Shown piece after piece: positions 57,646-64,000 of a stretch of DNA of 64,000 bases (positions are counted from its first letter, which is position 1; each line of letters starts with the position of its first letter). A program made the translations under genes and the position numbers. A model generated the notes under the pieces. That model was not told the origin of the DNA. It saw only the letters and a list, made by a program, of their open reading frames with translations, and did not search any database. The stretch is from contig CM055101.1 in assembly GCA_029204225.1 (NCBI GenBank), positions 35,705,648 to 35,769,647 of the forward strand, written 5' to 3'. The stretch is from Diphasiastrum complanatum. Lineage: Eukaryota > Streptophyta > Lycopodiopsida > Lycopodiales > Lycopodiaceae.

Positions 57646-58670
57646 AGGATGCTCCACACCAAAGCATGTCACGAATTTATCGCGGACCTAATTATTTTTG
57701 AGTTCGTTTGGTTTTCTTTTGCAAAAGCCTTCAGGAACCTAAGCAAGCAACTACAGATCATAAAACATAAAAGATTCGAGCAATCAAGACGAAGAAAACA
57801 ATGAGATGGAGAAGAGAGCAATTGTATTATCTATTTTTGAGATTTGAGTGAGTTGGTCAGTGTCTCGCTCATTGGACACTCAGCTCAATCGTCATGTTCT
57901 ACTCGTTGGCAAACTTTTGGTGATAGAAGTGCAGTTTGGCATCGTGACTACTCATCATTGGCAGCAATTTTGAGAGGGCAAGCAATCACGGGTCGGAGGT
58001 AGGCATGGTATGCCAGTTACGGGTAAAAAATTCTTGTGATTAGGTTCAACTCTTGGGGTTAGAACCGACAAACGTCAGGTGGTGTTTTGGGGGAACGCTC
58101 TCACAGGCATGATCGGCGATGGTATTGTCGAGTCAGGTGATAGCTGCATTGGCACATGCATCTGTAGCTTGAAAATTTCTCGTTCGGAAAAAAATATGGG
58201 CTAGCTTGGAGGTACACACATTTTGGTGGTCACAGGTGATGGAAGTGCGAGGTGGTGTCAGTTGGAAGCCATTGGGCAAGATACCGGACTTGCATTGGAC
58301 GAGCTGCGTGTGGGACATGCAGAGGATGAAGAACGGGTCAAGTATGGCCAAAAAAGATGCCCTCTAGCCTTAGTTATGCCCTTCCAAAAAATGACTTGCA
58401 AAATGAACTAATTCTTCACAAAGAAGATTTTTAATGAAGAAATCCCAATTATGGACTTCGGGTCCCTTTCAGCATTTCAAACTAAATTTTTTTAACAAAG
58501 TTGAAGGCTTATTTGCCCTTCATTCCTTCATGGCCCCACTTCAAACAAATCCATTGGTCTAACTTGATCCAACGGTGCATGTTTCATCCTAGTATCCTCA
58601 TCTTGTCCATCAATTGTTTTGCCTCTCTCTTACTTCAATGTTAGATGAACCAACTTTCTATGATCAAAGA
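57646..58670. other. Non-copia sequence between two copia fragments
   Basis: About 1 kb lies where protease, integrase and most of RT would be expected. It shows no recognised domain. It may be another insertion or a rearrangement filler. Confidence 0.35.
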
Positions 58671-59259
58671 GTTGGATGGATGATATGCAAGTAGAGTATG
58701 ATGCTCTCATGGAGAATCATACTTGGGATCTTGTGAATCTTCCTCAAGGGAAGAAACCACTTGATTGCAAGTGGGTGTATAGATTGAAGTACAACCAAGA
58801 TGGATCAATAAGTAAGCATAAAGCTAGTGCATTTGCCACCTTCCTATGTGATGGAGTACTATCATGGCTTTCCAAAAAGCAAGATACAATCTCCTCATCT
58901 TCCACAGAATCCGAGTATAAGGCCTTGACATCAACATACAAGGAGGTCTAATGGCTCAAAAGCCTATTGGTGGAGCTTCATGTCATTAAGGAGAAGATCC
59001 CAATCATCTATTGTGACAACCAATCAGCCCATTGATCACTTGCTACTAGTCTTACATTCCATACAAGGAGCAAGCACATTGAGATTGCTCAGCATTTTGT
59101 GAAGGAGAAAGCGCAAGCCAAAGAGATCAAGCTCCAACATGTGCCATCATCAAGTTGCTTAGCTAATTTGTTTTACCTAAAGATTAATTTGTTAATCTAA
59201 GATCTTCAATTGGAGTAATTGATAGAAGTATCAAAATTTCCAAGGCTAGATTTGAGGAG
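58671..59259 (+). pseudogene. Copia RT start fused to RNase H, deletion derivative
   Basis: WMDDMQVEYDALMENHTWDL and DCKWVYRLKYNQDGSISKHK are the start of RT. Within a few codons the frame passes to GVLSWLSKKQDTISSSSTES and EYKAL, the RNase H. The entire RT core with YVDD is deleted. CDNQSAH, SKHIEIAQHFVKEK and CLANLF follow with stops, then the purine tract GAGGAG (59254-59259). Confidence 0.82.
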
Positions 59260-59371
59260 TGTGAAAAATTGCCTATATTGGCAAATCTAGCCATGTAGTA
59301 TAATGTACATTTTGTACATAAGTGGATTTCACACATGTGAGGGCAAGATGCCATGTGGCAATCCACTCCTA
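59260..59371 (+). repeat. 3' LTR start of the deletion-derivative copia
   Basis: TGTGAAAAATTGCC follows the purine tract, as expected for an LTR. The LTR is probably broken by the gypsy scrap at 59372; its end was not located. Confidence 0.45.
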
Positions 59372-59446
59372 ATTTGTTTGAGCTGGTCGAACAGGTCATC
59401 AATTCTAGGCATGGGGTACTTGTTCTTGATGGTACCTTTGTTTAGG
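59372..59446 (-). pseudogene. 75-bp gypsy RT scrap
   Basis: On the minus strand it reads [20 protein letters not shown], nearly identical to the same RT block in the gypsy at 28393-28460. No flanking gypsy sequence was recognised, so it is an isolated fragment. Confidence 0.75.
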
Positions 59447-61611
59447 GAGTCAAGAGAGTTGGTCATGTCTATTTGGTAGTGTTCCCTACATTATAGGACC
59501 TACACCTTGATTTGTGATGAGCTTTTGACCAACTAGCTACCTAACTAGCATGACTCTAGTAGATAGACTAGGGTTTCATTTTAGGGCAAAAAGACTGAGT
59601 TAACTTCCATATTACATGTTGGAAATTCACCTAACTTTACAAAAAAAGTCACTTTTGCTATGTATTTCGTCTCTCCATAGTGAGAAGATAGATTATTTTT
59701 GGAGCTCATTGGCAATCTCGAGCTAGTTCACTATGTACATTGAGTTTTTGTGATCCAAATGAAACCAGCTCGATTTATACTTCAAACTTTGTCTACAGGT
59801 CGTACAGCAGGCTGCTCTTCACACGTGCCAACTCGGATTTCAGTTTCTGATCAATGCTTTGATTGATGACGTTTGTTGTTTGTCAAATTGCCAATCTAGA
59901 TCAACTTTTTGATGACTGGTTTTTTGATAGATTGCTAAGCAAGCACACAATCACCCTTGTGGATCTTCCTAAGATTCATATATGGTCCTAGAGTAAAGTA
60001 ATTTCACATAAAAACACAAGCGTCAAAGAGAGGGAAAACCAATAGAAAGAGTCAAAGGAAAAGTGCTCAACACAACAAAGCAGGGTGAATAAAAAAGAGC
60101 TCATGACAAAGAAGCTAGGAGGATCAACAAGATTGAGGGGATGAGATAGAGGAAGGCGATCTCATAACAAGACTCCATATCTCCAAATTTTAGTATAAAG
60201 CAATGGAGATAGAGCTCACCAAAGCAGTTGTCTAAGGAATCAAGAGGAAGTGATCACTTGTTTTTCTTAGAAACTCACAAATAGCAAAAACAAGCATCTC
60301 AATTTTGCATTTTCTTCTCAAAGCCCAACAAGCATAATAATTTGAATTTCCAAATATACATTTTTTAAACACAATCATTTTGAAGTATTAATTTTCTAGT
60401 CATTATAATTACTCTGAAATAAGTCACATATGTATGTTTTTAACTTTCCAATAAATAAATTAATCTTAGGATTTTCAAACTATTCAAATCGTTTCAAATC
60501 ATAAGAATATTGTCAAATAAATAGCTTGTTCACATTTGAATTTGTTTAATAGAAACAAATTTGAGAACAAAAGAAAAATTGATAACTTATGTTTTTTCAT
60601 ATTTTCTAAATTTAAACAAAACAAAAATCTTCATTTTTTTTTATAATATTTCTTATTCAAATTTCAAATTTTTGGCATTGAAAAAACAAAACTTAACTCT
60701 ATAAAAAAGCGTGTCTAGGTCTTTATTTTTTGTCACCATATTTTTCCTATTAAGGCCTCTTTTCTATCACATTTTTGATCTGCTACAGTCAGTTGGTAGA
60801 CTCTCGTTGACATCATCATAGTTTTGTACCTTTTTTTAATGTCGGGTTCTGAATTAATCTTAGTTGTAGTGCAAGCTTCGCTCTTGTTGAGCTTACATTT
60901 TGTTAAACATCCCCTTGGAGACCTAGATGTCTTTCTCATCAATGTACCTAATAGTTTTTTTTATGAATAAATTCACTAGGGTGTTTCTTCTAATACTTTC
61001 CAACAATCTTATAGGGGTTCTTTTATCTTCCTCAATAATATCAACTAAACTTCTTGTTCTTGTCATCAATTATGCTTTATGGCTGTATGATCTTTTCCTA
61101 TTGACATTTTCATTCATCTCATATCTCTCCTAGGTTATGGGGGGGATTTTTCCTCTTTAAATGGCGCCTACATCTTTAATTGGTGGCTGTGTCAATGGAC
61201 TTATTTGTCTTTTTACTTCCAATTTGCCTAGCATGAACCATGCAAATGAATCTATGAGGGTTTCCAAAGTTTTTCACACTAACGCTATTCCTTTTTATCT
61301 TCGACGGCTTCAACTTGGACACTCCTTGCCACATAAAGGCCTACATAGTATATACCCAGTGTGTTATATTTTCCCTTGTTAATTGTTGTATGGTAATTTA
61401 TTAACAAACAACGAATGCATCATTCTTGAGAAAGTCTCCTATTTTATCTTGGAGATAGAATCGACGTCTCCTATTGGTCCTCTACGCTAACCAATGCTAT
61501 TATATTCTATCCTATTTTGCATGCTAAATTCTTCCCCTCCATATTCATTGGATTTTTCAACTAGTAATGGGACAAAAATCATTCAGCTTCTATGTTATGA
61601 AAAAGCTTTGT

Positions 61612-61613
<2 letters not shown>
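59447..61613. other. AT-rich sequence without a recognised gene
   Basis: Homopolymer-rich and AT-rich DNA. Short frames at 60733-60942, 60927-61133 and 61161-61382 have no recognised domain. Confidence 0.4.

Positions 61614-61705
<92 letters not shown>
61614..61705. repeat. (CT)46 microsatellite
   Basis: An uninterrupted 92-bp dinucleotide run. Open frames with serine-leucine repeats across it are artefacts. Confidence 0.95.
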
Positions 61706-61707
<2 letters not shown>

Positions 61708-64000
61708 AAATGGCCTTTCTTTGCTAATTACATGTACTTCTTTTGCCAACTAAACAAAGAAACTAACTACATAGCTCTTCTACTACTATCAATAAAGTTT
61801 ATGGATGGAACTCTAGACTCATTTAAGCAATCTCACTTGGATGTAGTCCCTGATTTAATGGATCTGCTAATTGGTGACTCCCATTTCACTAACAAATATG
61901 CTCATTAGATTTGGCATCTATGTAAACTTTCTACTTTTGGCTTGTATGGACAACTTTCACCAAACATGTTTTTGAAGGAGTTTTTTCACACCCTGATGGT
62001 AGCTCGGTATGTTCATTGAGTACATTAAAGTACTTTTTAAAGTTAGTTGGGGCTGCCTCCCTATATGGTGTGCAAATGGTGGCCCCATGAATGTTTCATA
62101 GTATTTAGTAGCATGCATTATGAGCTCTATTTAGAAGTCGTTATAGTTTGTTTTCCATGTTATTTAGGTGAACTTGGCTAGGATTGAACCACTTGACCAT
62201 GCATAGTTTAAGTAAACTCTATGATATTTATATTTGATAGTTTCCACACCAAATGTCCTATTAATTTGAGTTCTCATTGAGTTAGGCTATTAGAATACCT
62301 AGGGATATTAATGTGGCGTATATTGAAAACATGCTCTTTGAAAACATATAGAAAACAACGTAGGGAATTGAGGTCAGTGGACTAAATTCAAAGTCTACAC
62401 AATTAAACGTATCTAGGAAAAAGACTTGAGAGGTTAGAAGTGGGTAGCATCATAACCTACTAAAGGCCAAAACTGTAGCTGTAGTAAATAAAATACAAAA
62501 GTCGTCTTCATTTGTGATGTGTGAAAAAAAATCATTATTCACTCATTGAGTTTTTTGAGATTAGGCTTTATATGCAAGAATTCAATTGTAGGACTTGCTA
62601 AGACCTACAAGTGACTATAGAGAAATGCACAACTTATACATACTTCGTTTGACTGAAACTTTATACATATTCACATGGTCAATCGTTGTGACATTTCTAA
62701 CCTTGTCACACTTTATTAACATGACATAGAACCTGCTAGTAAGAAAAAAACTAAAGCTTCACCATTTAAGTTGTAAGGCCCAAGGCCCAAATTCGACAAC
62801 ACTTCCTAGTTTTGGTCACAAGAGTGGATTTTTCCTAGGTATCACTTGAACTTGGGTGGGCAAGCCCATAAGCCAAATTCTAATCCTTCTTGTTATGGAT
62901 TTGTGAAATCAGTTTTTACTTTTTCATGATGGAAATGGAGGAGCCTCACATAGCGTAATCTATGGGGCAAAAGTTTCTATGGCAAATTGTTTTTACATGC
63001 ACCTTCCCGATGCTCAAAGGGGCACGTACAAGATTTACCTTTCTTCACACTTGCCTTCCGCCCAAAAAGTGCGTGTAAAAAAACATTTGCTTCAGAAAAA
63101 TAGGAAAAGAAAAATGTAAAGTCATATTTGCTCTTGGGGCATTCCAGGAGGGCAGGAGGATGTCTGCACCCCCCCCCCCCCCCACCTCCCTTTAATTCAA
63201 TTTATAGCCATAACTTAGACAGCTTTATATATTGAGTAATAGGAATTTTTGTTTGGTAATAACAGATGAGGAAAATGAAACGGCTGAAAACGCACAAAGT
63301 ACTAAAAGTAGAGAGTTGATTCTGCTGGCAGTTGGAAGTTAGATGGTGGCTTAGACAAGGGCAGGCAGCAGCAGCAGGAGGAGGAGGAGCAGGAGCATCC
63401 CCAGGACCCAGCACAGGTATCCCAAACTCTGAGGAGTTGACACTTGATTCTTGAAGCTGGGAAATTGGGGAATCCATAGAAAAATCCCAATTCAAACCTC
63501 AAAGATACTCAGAAGTTAGAAGCATTTTGAGCCATTATAGGCAAATTCATTTCAGCAGCGCACCGTACGCTCCCCGTGGGGTAGCTCCAAGGAATGGGCA
63601 CGCATTCTAAATTATAAACTTATTTCTGTCTGTCGTTTCACTTGGAAGTTGCTGAGAGGATTCAGAGGAGTCGTTAATTTTTCACTGTTCTTCCTTCGTG
63701 CTCCACACCATGGATTATGGACAATGGAGCTGGATGCATGGACCATCCTTTGTCCACTATCTCTCTTTCTCTCACTCTCAGTGACAGTCTCTGCAATAGC
63801 CACATCGTGCGATGTCCACTATGCACCTCTCGTGGTACATTCTACTTACTACATCGTACCCAATGGGGCCCCATATCTTACTGTCACTTACTCATCTTTA
63901 ACTCGTCACCCTTGGATGACTTTTAAGCATCCAGATTCTGACATGTTTCAAAGATCGAACAATTGAAATTGTGCAGGTGGGTTTTGTGAGGCGTGGGCTA
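61706..64000. other. Intergenic sequence, no supported gene
   Basis: A C15 run is at 63169-63183 and a (GCA/GGA)-rich tract at 63363-63395. A minus-strand frame at 63202-63495 and a plus-strand frame at 63649-63966 are open but have no recognised domain. Confidence 0.4.

Noticed and set aside
61494-61908. Open frames with long Ser-Leu repeats
   Set aside because: They are read through the (CT)46 microsatellite.
63202-63495. Possible first exon on the minus strand (MNWDFSMDSPISQL..)
   Set aside because: The start context is plausible, but the frame depends on a GCA/GGA-rich tract, no splice donor or domain was convincing, and no continuation was seen.

Overview
This is plant nuclear DNA. It has spliced genes, plant-type Ty1/copia and Ty3/gypsy LTR retrotransposons, plant LINEs, a RABA-type small GTPase and a thaumatin-like protein. 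Only two convincing host genes are visible in 64 kb; most recognisable remaining sequence is retrotransposon debris of different ages. That gene-poor, repeat-saturated layout suggests a large plant genome, possibly a gymnosperm, but nothing read here proves the lineage. Layout: 1-9.7 kb is a pile of broken retroelements: antisense copia RNase H and RT relics, a copia gag stub, a copia gag-protease element followed by an unusual module, a gypsy gag on the minus strand and a gypsy integrase/chromodomain relic on the plus strand. A Q-rich orphan exon lies at 540-686. Around 10.9-13.3 kb is a two-exon RABA5-like Rab GTPase, downstream of a dense cluster of ACGT motifs. At 14961-20196 is a complete minus-strand non-autonomous copia element with a 5-bp target duplication (ACGCA) and a scrambled 5' LTR made of one full and two partial copies. 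At 21.9-25.2 kb are a 54-bp tandem array of palindromes, a poly(C/G)-bearing repeat and LTR-element termini. At 25.6-30.96 kb is a minus-strand chromovirus-type gypsy with protease, RT, RNase H, integrase and chromodomain but no recognisable gag; degenerate tandem repeats occupy that place. Its outer flank is an inverted copy of the poly(G) repeat at 22.2 kb. At 32.5-34.4 kb are a 5'-truncated copia relic and another LTR. The second host gene, a thaumatin-like protein with one intron, is at 35855-36855. At 37.8-42.3 kb are two LINE relics of one family in opposite orientations, each carrying a long homopolymer inside its former ORF. At 44.3-51.85 kb a nearly complete copia (45562-51849, target duplication CTCCT) is nested in an older minus-strand element carrying the same unusual module. 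From 52.9 kb to the end are a LINE endonuclease relic, an Athila/Tat-like gag-protease relic primed by tRNA-Asp-like sequence, a deletion-derivative copia, a tiny antisense gypsy RT scrap, a long CT microsatellite and AT-rich DNA without recognisable genes. How the genes work together: the two host genes are independent. The Rab acts in endosome/trans-Golgi trafficking and the thaumatin-like protein is probably secreted. The most interesting signal is a recurrent architecture at three loci, copia gag-protease-(pre-integrase) or its 3' remnant, in which the rest of pol is missing and a shared non-copia module lies just before the polypurine tract and LTR. All such claims come from reading by eye; no alignments or database searches were run.
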